Positions 8,614-16,800 of a DNA stretch of 64,000 nt are shown here, piece after piece (positions within the stretch are counted from its first letter, which is position 1; the number at the start of each line of letters is the position of its first letter). Source of the stretch: Halostella limicola (GTDB taxonomy: Archaea > Halobacteriota > Halobacteria > Halobacteriales > Natronoarchaeaceae); assembly GCF_003675875.1 (NCBI RefSeq), contig NZ_RCDI01000004.1, positions 310,001 through 374,000 of the forward strand. The letters run 5' to 3'. Under the pieces are notes generated by a model that made no database searches, was not told where the DNA came from, and saw only the letters and a list, made by a program, of their open reading frames with translations. A program made the position numbers and the translations under genes.

Positions 8614-9198
8614 ATGCACAAAATCACGAACAGCGGGTGGGTCGAGGTGATCACCGGGTGTATGTTCTCCGGGAAGACCGAGGAGCTCCTCCGCCGGCTC
8701 CGCCGGGCCGAGATCGCCGGTCAGGACGTCGCGGCGTTCAAGCCCGCGCTGGACGACCGCTACGGCGAGGGGACCGTCGGAACGCACAACGGTCGCCAGT
8801 GGGACGCCACCGTGGTCGACCCCGAGGAGGAGATCTGGGAGATCCCCGACCATCTCAACGGCGAAGAGGTCGTCGCTATCGACGAGGCAAACTTCTTCGG
8901 CGAGGGGCTGATCGAGGTCTGCGAGCGGCTGGCGGCCGACGACCGGCGAGTCATCGTGTCGGGCACCGACCAGACCTTCCGCGCCGAGCCCTTCGAACCG
9001 CTGCCGCGGCTCATCACGCTCGCCGAGTACGTGGACAAGTATCAGGCCATCTGCGCCCAGTGCGGGGAGCCGGCGACCCGCAACCAGCGACTCATCGGCG
9101 GCGAACCCGCTCACGTCGACGACCCGACCATCATGGTCGGCGCCGACGAGTCCTACGAGGCGCGATGCCGGAACTGCCACACGCTCCGGACCGACTAG
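8614..9198 (+). CDS. tdk: thymidine kinase (type II)
   Basis: A 194-residue enzyme phosphorylating thymidine with ATP in the salvage pathway. P-loop GCMFSGKTEEL is at residues 15-25; the DEANFF motif supplies the catalytic acid; the lasso and active-site region is GTDQTFRAEPFEPL. The C-terminal zinc knuckle is complete with CAQCG and CRNCH pairs. The start at 8614 fits the family's usual first strand (WVEVITG); an upstream in-frame extension has no family resemblance. Confidence 0.92.
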   Translation: MHKITNSGWVEVITGCMFSGKTEELLRRLRRAEIAGQDVAAFKPALDDRYGEGTVGTHNGRQWDATVVDPEEEIWEIPDHLNGEEVVAIDEANFFGEGLIEVCERLAADDRRVIVSGTDQTFRAEPFEPLPRLITLAEYVDKYQAICAQCGEPATRNQRLIGGEPAHVDDPTIMVGADESYEARCRNCHTLRTD

Positions 9199-9411
9199 GT
9201 CGGGCGCGAGTGCGCCGCGACGGGGCGGATCGAGATCGCCCAGACCGGCCGTGAGCCACGAGATTCGCGGCTATCACGCTTCGCGCTCGGAGGTCTGAAC
9301 TCTTCTATCTCCCTGTGACCGCCGTCGCGATCCGCACCGACGAGAGCGCTGACGGCGATACCGTTCACCGGTTCGGCCGATGCGGAACCCCGCCGTGACA
9401 CCTCCGTCCCC

Positions 9412-9936
9412 TCACGGCGAGGGAGTACTGTCGGGACGGAGGGCGGCGATCACCTCTCGGAGGCAGGCGTACTCGGAGTCGGTGTACGCGAGGACTTCGA
9501 CGTCCGTCAGCGTCGACGGATCGTGGCTCCGGACCGCTTCGCACACTATCCGCGCACCTTCGGCGAACTCGTACCCCTCAGTTCCGGTCCCGAGTACCGG
9601 GAGCACCAGCGACTCACAGCCCGCTGCCTCTGCTTTCCGTAAGGCGTTCCGAGTCGCGGCGCGAATGCTCTCCGCGGAGGCTTGTTCGCTCCCGTAACTT
9701 GGCGTGGCAGCGGCGTGAAGGACGTAGTCGGCGTCGAGGTCGTACGCGTCGGTGACGGCCACTTCGCCCAGATGGAGCGGGGTCTCGGCCCTCGCTTCCT
9801 CGGCGATCGGCCCGTCGGCCGCGCGACGGAGCGCGCTCGCGACGCCGTCCTCCATCCGCAGGTTCGTCTCCGCGGCGCTCACAAGGGCGTCCGCCTCCCG
9901 ATCGGCTATATCTCCACGTGCGGCGGAAAATTCCAT
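9412..9936 (-). CDS. macro-domain protein, diverged ligand pocket
   Basis: A 174-residue single macro domain, about half identical by eye to the copy starting at 11780. The family removes or binds ADP-ribose. The first strand (ARGDIADREADALV) and the C-terminal loop VLPVLGTGTEGYEF are kept, but positions that hold the distal ribose differ: Asn20 is Ser, Gly23 is Glu, and the Gly29-Ser30 of the sister copy are Glu-Asp. These changes would crowd or charge the pocket, so catalysis may be lost (inference). A TATA-like GTATAC lies about 25 bases before the ATG. Confidence 0.85.
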   Translation of the reverse strand: MEFSAARGDIADREADALVSAAETNLRMEDGVASALRRAADGPIAEEARAETPLHLGEVAVTDAYDLDADYVLHAAATPSYGSEQASAESIRAATRNALRKAEAAGCESLVLPVLGTGTEGYEFAEGARIVCEAVRSHDPSTLTDVEVLAYTDSEYACLREVIAALRPDSTPSP

Positions 9937-10013
9937 ACCGCCGACACGCGCTCGGAACGGGTATACATTACTACCACGCCAGAATTGACCATCTCTCTCC
10001 CCCCTGACAATCC

Positions 10014-10024
10014 ACTTTATGAAG
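10014..10024 (+). promoter_or_regulatory. TATA box for the tRNA gene
   Basis: ACTTTATGAAG lies 32-42 bases before the mature tRNA 5' end at 10056, a usual distance for archaeal stable RNA promoters. Confidence 0.45.
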
Positions 10025-10055
10025 ACTTTTCAATCTGAGCTCGAAAGGGACGGAC

Positions 10056-10130
10056 AGCGGGATGGGATAGCCCGGATATTCCGTCAGACTCATGATCTGA
10101 AGAGCGGTGGTTCAAATCCACCTCCCGCTA
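10056..10130 (+). tRNA. tRNA-Met (CAT), initiator-like body with elongator-like anticodon stem
   Basis: A complete 75-base cloverleaf. Acceptor arms AGCGGGA and TCCCGCT (10123-10129) pair fully and are followed by discriminator A; the terminal pair is A1-U72, the archaeal initiator hallmark. T arm is GGTGG-TTCAAAT-CCACC (10106-10122). The anticodon arm is TCAGA-CTCATGA-TCTGA (10084-10100) with anticodon CAT at 10091-10093. Initiators normally carry three G-C pairs next to the loop; here those pairs are A-U, G-C and A-U. No CCA is encoded and no intron is seen. tRNA-Ile2 with a modified C34 is less likely given the acceptor stem. Confidence 0.85.
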
Positions 10131-10191
10131 TCTACCTGTGGTCGATACCGCGGAACGGCAGCCAGAGTCCATCGAACGGCACGGGACGAGG

Positions 10192-11532
10192 TTAGACCAG
10201 CTGGATGGTGTTCCCGTTACTCGTCACGTGCAGGTCGCGGCCTAGTTCGTACCCTTCCTGTCCGGCGAGGTCGACGTAGCCGGAGAAGCCACTCATGTCC
10301 TGGTGGGCGGGGATGACGTGCTGGGGCTGGAGCGCGTCGAGCATCTCGTAGTGGCCCTCCTGACGGAGGTGACCGGAGACGTGGACGTCGTCGTAGATTC
10401 GCGCTCCCTGCATCTTCAGCAGGCGCTCGGACTGGTAGCGCTGGCCGACGTTGGTCGGTTCCGGGATGACCCGGGCCGAGAAGATCACCTTGTCGCCGTT
10501 ATCGATCTGGTAGGGCGTCTCGCCGCGGCCCATCCGGGTGAGCATCGCGCGCGGTTCGCCCTGGTGGCCCGTCACCACGGGCAGGAAGTTCTCCTTGCCC
10601 TCCTTCATGATCCGCTTGAACGCCCGATCGACGGACTGACGGTGGCCGAACATCCCGACGTCGTCGGGGAACGGGGTGCCCAGCTTGTCGGCGGTACCGG
10701 AGTACTGCTCCATCGAGCGGCCCAGAAGCACCGGCTCGCGACCGATCTCCTTCGCGAACTCGACGATGCTCATCACGCGCGCGATGTGGCTGGAGAACGT
10801 CGTCGCGACGATGCCGCCGTCGTAGTCCTCGAGGCTCCGCATCACGTCTCGGAGTTGTTCTCGAGCGACTGCCTCGCTGGGCGTTCGGCCCTTCTTGTTC
10901 GCGTTGGTGCAGTCCTCGATGTAGCAGAGGACCCCGTTGTCCTCGCGGCCGATCTCCCGGAACCGCTTCATGTCGATGGGGTCGCCCAGCACCGGCGTAT
11001 GGTCCATCCGCTTGTCGAGACCGTACACGACTGCTCCCTCCGGCGTGTGCAGGACGGGGTTGATCGCGTCGATGATGGAGTGAGTGACGTTGACGAACTC
11101 GAGTTCGCAGCGCTCGCCGATGCTCATCGTCTCGCCCGCCTCCATCGCGACGAGCTCGTTTTCCATCTCGAACTTGCTCTCGTCCTGTATCTCCTCCTTG
11201 ACGAGTTCGAGTGTGAACGGCGACGCGACGATTGGCGCGTCGTAGCGGTGGCCCAGTTTCGTGATCGCCCCGATGTGGTCGAGGTGGCCGTGGGTCGGTA
11301 CGATCGCTTTCACCTCGCCTTCGAGGTCGGACATGATGCGGTCGTCGGGGATCGCGCCCATGTCGATCAGGTCGAGGCTGTGCATCTGCTCGGTTCGAAC
11401 GTTGTCGTGAATCAGTACCTGGGAGAGGTTGAGTCCCATGTCGAAGATGACGATGTCCTCGCCCGCACGGACGGCAGTCATCTGGCGGCCGACTTCCTCG
11501 TAGCCGCCGATAGTTGCGATTTCGATTTCCAT
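10192..11532 (-). CDS. rnj: archaeal ribonuclease J (metallo-beta-lactamase/beta-CASP)
   Basis: A 446-residue 5'-3' exoribonuclease of the aRNase J group. The zinc site is THGHLDH, with His81, His83, Asp85 and His86; further ligands come from VTHSIID and the C-terminal [12 protein letters not shown] segment. The beta-CASP insertion (about residues 210-350) contains [18 protein letters not shown] and [13 protein letters not shown]. No KH domains are present, which separates it from the aCPSF group. It ends close to the tRNA gene on the opposite strand; a TATA-like repeat (GGTATAAATACC) lies about 160 bases upstream, so a leader is possible. Confidence 0.93.
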   Translation of the reverse strand: MEIEIATIGGYEEVGRQMTAVRAGEDIVIFDMGLNLSQVLIHDNVRTEQMHSLDLIDMGAIPDDRIMSDLEGEVKAIVPTHGHLDHIGAITKLGHRYDAPIVASPFTLELVKEEIQDESKFEMENELVAMEAGETMSIGERCELEFVNVTHSIIDAINPVLHTPEGAVVYGLDKRMDHTPVLGDPIDMKRFREIGREDNGVLCYIEDCTNANKKGRTPSEAVAREQLRDVMRSLEDYDGGIVATTFSSHIARVMSIVEFAKEIGREPVLLGRSMEQYSGTADKLGTPFPDDVGMFGHRQSVDRAFKRIMKEGKENFLPVVTGHQGEPRAMLTRMGRGETPYQIDNGDKVIFSARVIPEPTNVGQRYQSERLLKMQGARIYDDVHVSGHLRQEGHYEMLDALQPQHVIPAHQDMSGFSGYVDLAGQEGYELGRDLHVTSNGNTIQLV

Positions 11533-11779
11533 GATTTGGGTCCGATCAGGGCGGTCCCAGGATCCGTTACGGGTCCCATCCGGTCAGGGAGAGCGGGCCG
11601 GAAAACGAGTTCACGGCTCGACGCCGTCGAATACGCGGACCCGCTCGGGGACAGCACGTCTTTCGGCTACGTGAACCGTGGGCCTCACGGTATAAATACC
11701 CAGTGACCCATAGGGCTCGCGATTCGGCAGCGCTGCCCTCGGCGATCGGTTTTAGACGGACTATCGCGTACGATCGCGC

Positions 11780-12289
11780 ATGGAGTTCACGGTCGTCCGA
11801 GGCGATATCGCGAACGAGAGCGCCGACGCGCTCGTGAACGCTGCCGGCACGAGCCTCCGGATGGGAAGCGGGGTCGCCGGCGCGCTCCGGCGCGGTGCCG
11901 GCGGACCGATCAACGAGGAAGCCGTCTCGAAGGGACCGGTGGACCTCGGCGAGGTCGCCGTCACCGACGCGTACGACCTCGACGCCGACTACGTCCTCCA
12001 CGCCGCCGCGATGCCTCACTACGGCGACGGGCGCGCGACGACAGAGAGCATCCGCGACGCGACGGTCAACGCGCTGGAGAAGGCCGACGAACTGGACTGC
12101 GAGTCGGTCGTCCTCCCGGTACTGGGGACGGGCGCGGCGGGGCACTCGTTCGAGGAGGGGGCCAGGATCGTCTGCGAAGCCGTACGGGGCTACGACTCGT
12201 CGACCCTCGACGACGTTCGGGTGATCGCGTACTCCGAGAGCGAGTACGGGACGCTCGAACGCGTCGCCGACGAAGTCCGCGCCGAGTGA
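11780..12289 (+). CDS. macro-domain ADP-ribose-binding protein
   Basis: A 169-residue macro domain with an intact pocket: GDIANESADALVNAAGTSL gives the Asp for adenine and Asn20 for the distal ribose, MGSGVAGAL is the glycine-rich phosphate loop, and VLPVLGTGAAGHSFEEG is the second loop. It should hydrolyse ADP-ribosyl esters or O-acetyl-ADP-ribose. It starts about 250 bases from the divergent aRNase J gene, with a TTTTAGAC promoter element about 27 bases before the ATG. The sister copy at 9412-9936 has substituted pocket residues. Confidence 0.9.
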   Translation: MEFTVVRGDIANESADALVNAAGTSLRMGSGVAGALRRGAGGPINEEAVSKGPVDLGEVAVTDAYDLDADYVLHAAAMPHYGDGRATTESIRDATVNALEKADELDCESVVLPVLGTGAAGHSFEEGARIVCEAVRGYDSSTLDDVRVIAYSESEYGTLERVADEVRAE

Positions 12290-12327
12290 TCGAACCGGGG
12301 AGGTCGCTCCCCCCACAGTTCGTCCTC

Positions 12328-12996
12328 TCAACGCGGCGATGTCGGACGGTGACGACCGCTCGTCGGTTGGAACTCGAACTCGAGGTGGCCTTCGGCCGTT
12401 CGGGTGACCCAGAGGACGCCGTCGACCAGTTCCGTCAGCGCCGCCATCGTCGCCTCGTCGTGGGCGGTGTAATCGACGCCGAGTATCGTGAGCCCGCTCC
12501 CGGTCCGGAGACCGATAACCCGCTCAATGACGGAGCGGACGCGGCTCATCGGGGCGTTTTCGAGCATCGGCGTCAGCGAGCGGACGACGAGGTGACGCGT
12601 TCCGCTCGACGGGAGTCGGTTGCCGTCGAGATCCGAGATCGCCAGCACCAACCGTTCGAGATCGCCTGGCGACGGCACGAACACCACCGGGGTCTCGTCG
12701 TACAGCGCGTTCAGGTACTGCCGTTCCGAGGCCGCGTCCACGATCCCGATCGACTGCGGACCGGAGTCCGTTCGGACGGCGTCGTAGGCGGCCAGCGTCC
12801 GATCCGCGCTCTCTGTCGTCGTCACGATCATCGCGGCGTCGTCGGGGCCGCCGAGTCGGTGTAGCGCGCGGAGGCCGAGCGCATACGTCGATGGTTCTAC
12901 CGTCCCCGCGATCAGCACGGTACCCGGAGCGACATCACTCGGGAACGCGTCGGCTCCCACCGTATCTCGGTCGAGCGCTTCGGTGGTTTCGTCCAC
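12328..12996 (-). CDS. DUF7504-like haloarchaeal protein (RecA-fold signal-transduction type)
   Basis: A 222-residue protein whose layout matches the haloarchaeal DUF7504/KaiC-like group: an N-terminal Walker-like strand (PGTVLIAGTVEPSTYALGLRALHRLG, in which the classic GKT loop is lost), a middle with VVFVPSPGDLERLVLAISD, and a C-terminal strand set ending GVLWVTRTAEGHLEFEF. It is probably a non-ATPase regulatory member (inference). The GTG at 12996 is chosen because the first residues DETTEALDRD follow directly after the stop of the upstream zinc-ribbon gene; translation is likely coupled. Confidence 0.65.
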   Translation of the reverse strand: MDETTEALDRDTVGADAFPSDVAPGTVLIAGTVEPSTYALGLRALHRLGGPDDAAMIVTTTESADRTLAAYDAVRTDSGPQSIGIVDAASERQYLNALYDETPVVFVPSPGDLERLVLAISDLDGNRLPSSGTRHLVVRSLTPMLENAPMSRVRSVIERVIGLRTGSGLTILGVDYTAHDEATMAALTELVDGVLWVTRTAEGHLEFEFQPTSGRHRPTSPR

Positions 12997-12998
12997 CG

Positions 12999-13211
12999 TT
13001 AGCCGTCTCCCAGCGGTCGAGCGCCGTTCGGCGTCCCGGACAGTCGTGCGACAGTTTCCTCCGGGTAATAGCGGGCCTCGCAGGCCGGGCACTCGACGAC
13101 GGTGACCTCGCCCACCCAGTCGGTCGCGACGGAAAGCTCCCGCGCGTACACCGTTCGATCGACGAGTTCTGTCCCACAGTCCGAACACGGAATATCTGTT
13201 TCCTGAATCAT
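12999..13211 (-). CDS. small double-CxxC zinc-ribbon protein
   Basis: Seventy residues with two zinc knuckles, CSDCG and CPACEARYYPEE, joined by a 30-residue strand region. The shape is that of small haloarchaeal zinc-ribbon proteins that often accompany signalling genes. It precedes the DUF7504-like gene by two bases on the same strand, which suggests a joint function. The ATG at 13211 is used; upstream in-frame sequence is Arg-rich and improbable. Confidence 0.7.
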   Translation of the reverse strand: MIQETDIPCSDCGTELVDRTVYARELSVATDWVGEVTVVECPACEARYYPEETVARLSGTPNGARPLGDG

Positions 13212-13466
13212 GGTCGTGGCGGTACGTGTTCTGGCCCGTCGCGGTTCCCACCGCTGTCCGTGGAACGGGCAGCCGGCACGGCGCATCTCAGAGCAGTGCC
13301 ATCGGGGACGAACCCGCCGTCGGGACAGACCGATGGGCGAACGAAGAAAGACGGGACCGAATCCCTATACGTTAGTCCTTTCTTCGATGAGCGTAAGTAT
13401 GTTTTGCCGCTTCCGCCGCGCCGCACGGTCGACTGGTCTCGGTCGCGCGGCGACCTCACCGCCCCG

Positions 13467-14441
13467 TCAGTCGCCGCGGTCGGGCGGTTCGAGGTCCGCG
13501 TTCGAGCCCGGCGCACGGATCTCGGCGATAGCTCGCCGCATGGTGTCGCGACTGACGATCGTGAACCCCGCGGCGACCGCGAGGAACCCGACGACCGTCG
13601 CGGCCTCGATCGATCGACCGAAGACGAGCACCGAGACGAACGTCGCCGAGACGGGTTCGAGATACGCCACGAGCGTCGTCTCCGTCGCGCCGACGCACCG
13701 GACCAGCCGGAAGTACAGGAGGTAGCCCCCGGCGCCGGCGACCAGCGTGATGTACAGGAGCGCCCCGAGGCCGACCGGCGTCATGGACCGGATGGGGGGC
13801 ACTGATTCCCCGCGGAGGACGGCCCCGCCGAACAGCAGGGCCGCGCCGACGAGCATTGCCCATCCCTGCAGCGCTTCCGACGGCAGGTCCCCGTCGAAGA
13901 GCTGAACGGAGACCGAGCCGACGGCGAACAGCGCCGTTCCGAGGAACACGAGCCCGACGCCGATGGCTCTCGACGGGAGGGCCGCGGCCCCGAGCGACGG
14001 CTGCGAGATGACGACGACGCCGGCGAGCCCCAGACAGAACCCGCAGACGTCGGACAGGCCCCGCGATTCGCCGAGGACGGGAACGGCGACGAGCGCGGCC
14101 ACGACCGGCGACATCGTCGTCACGACCGCGGCGACCGCTCCCGAGACGTACTGCGTGCCGACGTAGAGCCCGCCCTGATACCCGCCGAACACGAAGCCGC
14201 CGACGACGGCGACGCCGAGGACTTCGCGTCGCGCTCGCGGCAGCAGCCGGTCGGTCGTGGCGGCCGCGTAGGCGAGCACGATACCGCCGGACACGGCGTA
14301 TCGGATCCCCGCCGCGCCGAGCGGCGGCAACTGCGACACGACGACGTCGATAGCCGGGAAGCCGGCCCCCCAGAGGAGCCCGAGTCCGACGATGGCGAGG
14401 CCGGCCGGGACGCGGAGCCGCGTCCGGTGTTGCGCTATCAT
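13467..14441 (-). CDS. EamA/DMT-superfamily transporter
   Basis: A 324-residue membrane protein with about ten segments arranged as two EamA repeats: the first starts at GLAIVGLGLLWGAGFPAIDV, the second at IGVGLVFLGTALFAVGSVSV, and each ends with the typical VAYLEPVSATFVSVLVFGR type helix. It is a metabolite exporter of unknown substrate. The divergent Lrp/AsnC gene is 157 bases away and could regulate it. Confidence 0.85.
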   Translation of the reverse strand: MIAQHRTRLRVPAGLAIVGLGLLWGAGFPAIDVVVSQLPPLGAAGIRYAVSGGIVLAYAAATTDRLLPRARREVLGVAVVGGFVFGGYQGGLYVGTQYVSGAVAAVVTTMSPVVAALVAVPVLGESRGLSDVCGFCLGLAGVVVISQPSLGAAALPSRAIGVGLVFLGTALFAVGSVSVQLFDGDLPSEALQGWAMLVGAALLFGGAVLRGESVPPIRSMTPVGLGALLYITLVAGAGGYLLYFRLVRCVGATETTLVAYLEPVSATFVSVLVFGRSIEAATVVGFLAVAAGFTIVSRDTMRRAIAEIRAPGSNADLEPPDRGD

Positions 14442-14598
14442 GTTCTGGTAGCGCTCGATACTCCCCGAATCGCTAATAATGGCGCTAAGGCGGCAGTCTC
14501 TCGGCGGGATCCCGGAAAATCCGGAACGAATTCGATTCCACGCCGACCTGAGGGGTGATACTCGAAACCATTACGAAACCGGGGATGTCACACCGCAC

Positions 14599-15084
14599 AT
14601 GGACGAGAAAGACGTTCGAATACTGAAGGCGATGGAAGACCTCGAAACGACGAGCACGGACGCGGTGAGCGACGCGACCGGGATCCCGGTCTCGACGATC
14701 CACTATCGACTCAACAACCTCCGGGAAGCGGGCGTCGTCCGGAACGACCGCCTGGACGTCGACCTCGACGAACTCGGGCTGGGCGTCACGATCCTCGTCG
14801 AGGTCTTTACCAAGGACGACCGGTCTCACACCGAAAGCGGCGAGGCGATCGCCGACATCGAGGGCGTGACCAAGGTGTTCTTCACAATGGGCGGCACGGA
14901 CTTCATCGCGCTCGCGAGACTTCCCGACAGCGACGCCGTCGAGCGGCTCGTCTCGGACTTCGAGGACCTCGACGAGGTGGCGCGGACGAACTCCACCTTC
15001 GTCATCGAGCGCGAACTCGACAGCCACTATCCGCTGCAAAACTACTCTGCGGGGACGCTGGTCGACGAACTCGTCGACGAGTAG
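14599..15084 (+). CDS. Lrp/AsnC-family transcriptional regulator
   Basis: A 161-residue regulator. Residues 1-55 form the HTH (MDEKDVRILKAMEDLETTST then IPVSTIHYRLNNLREAG) and residues 60-145 the RAM/effector domain with VTKVFFTMGGTDFIALAR. Such proteins bind amino acids and form octamers. ATG at 14599 starts the first helix; upstream in-frame sequence does not resemble the family. It is divergent from the EamA transporter and three bases from the convergent peptidase. Confidence 0.88.
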   Translation: MDEKDVRILKAMEDLETTSTDAVSDATGIPVSTIHYRLNNLREAGVVRNDRLDVDLDELGLGVTILVEVFTKDDRSHTESGEAIADIEGVTKVFFTMGGTDFIALARLPDSDAVERLVSDFEDLDEVARTNSTFVIERELDSHYPLQNYSAGTLVDELVDE

Positions 15085-15087
15085 TCC

Positions 15088-16200
15088 TCAGAGCGGTTCC
15101 CACCCGCGGGGGGAGTGGTTCAGGCGGTCGCACCCGTCGTCCGTGACGACGATCAGATCCTCGATGCGGACGCCGAACTCGCCGGGGAGGTACACCCCGG
15201 GCTCGACGCTGAACACCATCCCCGGTCGCAGTTCCGTCTCGTTCCCGTCGGTGATAAACGGCGCCTCGTGGACGTCCAACCCGACGCCGTGACCGGTGCG
15301 GTGAGTGAAGCGCTCGCCGTAGCCGCCCTCCTCGATCACTGACCGAGCGGCGGCGTCGATAGACTCCGCGGTGACTCCGGGTTCGACAGCGTCGACGCCA
15401 GCCTCCAGCGCGTCGTGTACGGTCTCGTGAACGTCCTCGAACTCGGCCGGCGGCGAACCGTCGAACACCACAGTTCGGGTCTGGTCGGCGGGATAGCCGT
15501 CGACGCTGCCGCCGAAGTCGAGCACGACGGGGTCCCCGGGCTCGATGACGCGGTCGCTCCGCCTGTGGTGGGGGTGAGCGCCGTTGGGGCCCGACCCGAC
15601 TATCGTCTCGAACGCCGGCCCCGAGGCACCGGCTTCCCGGAGTCGCCGGTCGATCTCGTCGGCGAGTTCGCGTTCGGTCATCCCCACGGCGTCCGCCCCC
15701 ATCGTTCGGATCGCCTCGCTGACCTCGTCGGTCAGCGCGCCCGCCTCGCGCATCGCGGACAGTTCGCGGTCGTCCTTCTCCATCCGGAGCGGGTCGAGCA
15801 CGTCGCTGGCGAGGCCGAACGTCGCGTCGGGCAGCAGCGACCGGAGATCGAGGACGAACGTCGCCCACATCGCGTCGTCGAGGAGGACTGTCCCGTCGTC
15901 GAACGGGAGGTCCCGGAGCACCGATTCGAGAATCGGTCGCGGACCCGTCGAGTCGTCCCACGTCCGCACGTCCGAGACCCAGCTCTCCCCTTCGATCTGT
16001 TCCCGGTACATGGTCGGCGCGACGAAGACCGGGTCGCCGTCGCGCGGGAGTAACAGGAGCAGGTGGCGCTCGCTCGGTTCGTCGGAGAAGCCGGAGAGGT
16101 ACAGCATGTTCGACCCCGCCGCGAGGACCACCCCGACGACGTCGTTCGCCTCCATCTCCGCCTGACACCTGCGCGTACGTCGTTCCAGCGCGTTCTCCAT
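15088..16200 (-). CDS. M24 metallopeptidase (Xaa-Pro dipeptidase/aminopeptidase)
   Basis: A 370-residue pita-bread enzyme that should cleave the first residue ahead of proline. The C-terminal half has all five metal ligands: Asp in VLDFGGSVDGYPADQTR (two), His in HRTGHGVGLDVHE, and Glu in VFSVEPGVY and GVRIEDL. The N-terminal creatinase-like domain spans about residues 1-135. The start MENALERR at 16200 fits the family; a longer open stretch upstream is antisense shadow of the phosphodiesterase gene. Confidence 0.9.
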   Translation of the reverse strand: MENALERRTRRCQAEMEANDVVGVVLAAGSNMLYLSGFSDEPSERHLLLLLPRDGDPVFVAPTMYREQIEGESWVSDVRTWDDSTGPRPILESVLRDLPFDDGTVLLDDAMWATFVLDLRSLLPDATFGLASDVLDPLRMEKDDRELSAMREAGALTDEVSEAIRTMGADAVGMTERELADEIDRRLREAGASGPAFETIVGSGPNGAHPHHRRSDRVIEPGDPVVLDFGGSVDGYPADQTRTVVFDGSPPAEFEDVHETVHDALEAGVDAVEPGVTAESIDAAARSVIEEGGYGERFTHRTGHGVGLDVHEAPFITDGNETELRPGMVFSVEPGVYLPGEFGVRIEDLIVVTDDGCDRLNHSPRGWEPL

Positions 16201-16356
16201 GGTTGTCGTCTCCGCGGACCGCGTAATGAATCTGTGTGTCTCGCGCGGGCCGATCGCGGTCGGCGGTGGCGGTCGACTGTCGCGACCCGGCGCGTCACCC
16301 TCGTCGGCCGACACACGGTGCAAAGCCCCATACTCCTGGGCGTCCCACGATGAACT

Positions 16357-16800
16357 ATGACACTCGACGTCGAGACGCCAGATCCGCCGTCGCTCAGCGG
16401 TGCACAGGACCCGGGGGACTACGACGCCGTCGACGAACCGGTGGACACCGGCGACGACTACCGTCGCGAGGCGCTGGCGGAGTTCCTGGAGAGCGGCGCC
16501 TGGGACGACGCCTTCGACGACTGGGCGGACCGCACGTACCTGACCGAGGCCGAGTTCCGGGCAGTCCTCGACGCGGACCTGATCGACGAACTGGACTTCT
16601 ACTGGAACCCGTCTGCCGAGGACGTGGGCTACCGAGCGCCGAGCGTGCCCGTCGATCTGCCGGCGACGCCCGACCTCGACAGGAGCGACGTCCGCGGCAT
16701 CGAGGAGGAACTGGACGACCTCGCCCGCACCGTGAGCGAGGTGCTCGAAAACGACTACATCCACCGCAGCAGCGAGGAGTTCGGCTACGACTGGGAGTGA
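16357..16800 (+). CDS. acidic hypothetical protein, 147 aa
   Basis: No family recognised with certainty. It is very rich in Asp and Glu (DVETPDPPSLSG, DAFDDWADRTYLTEAEFRAV) with a helical middle and a C-terminal coiled segment (IEEELDDLARTVSEVLENDY). No cysteines, signal peptide or membrane segment. Its last 16 bases overlap the end of the convergent phosphodiesterase gene. Composition and codon use match the neighbours, so it is probably a real cytoplasmic protein. Confidence 0.6.
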   Translation: MTLDVETPDPPSLSGAQDPGDYDAVDEPVDTGDDYRREALAEFLESGAWDDAFDDWADRTYLTEAEFRAVLDADLIDELDFYWNPSAEDVGYRAPSVPVDLPATPDLDRSDVRGIEEELDDLARTVSEVLENDYIHRSSEEFGYDWE

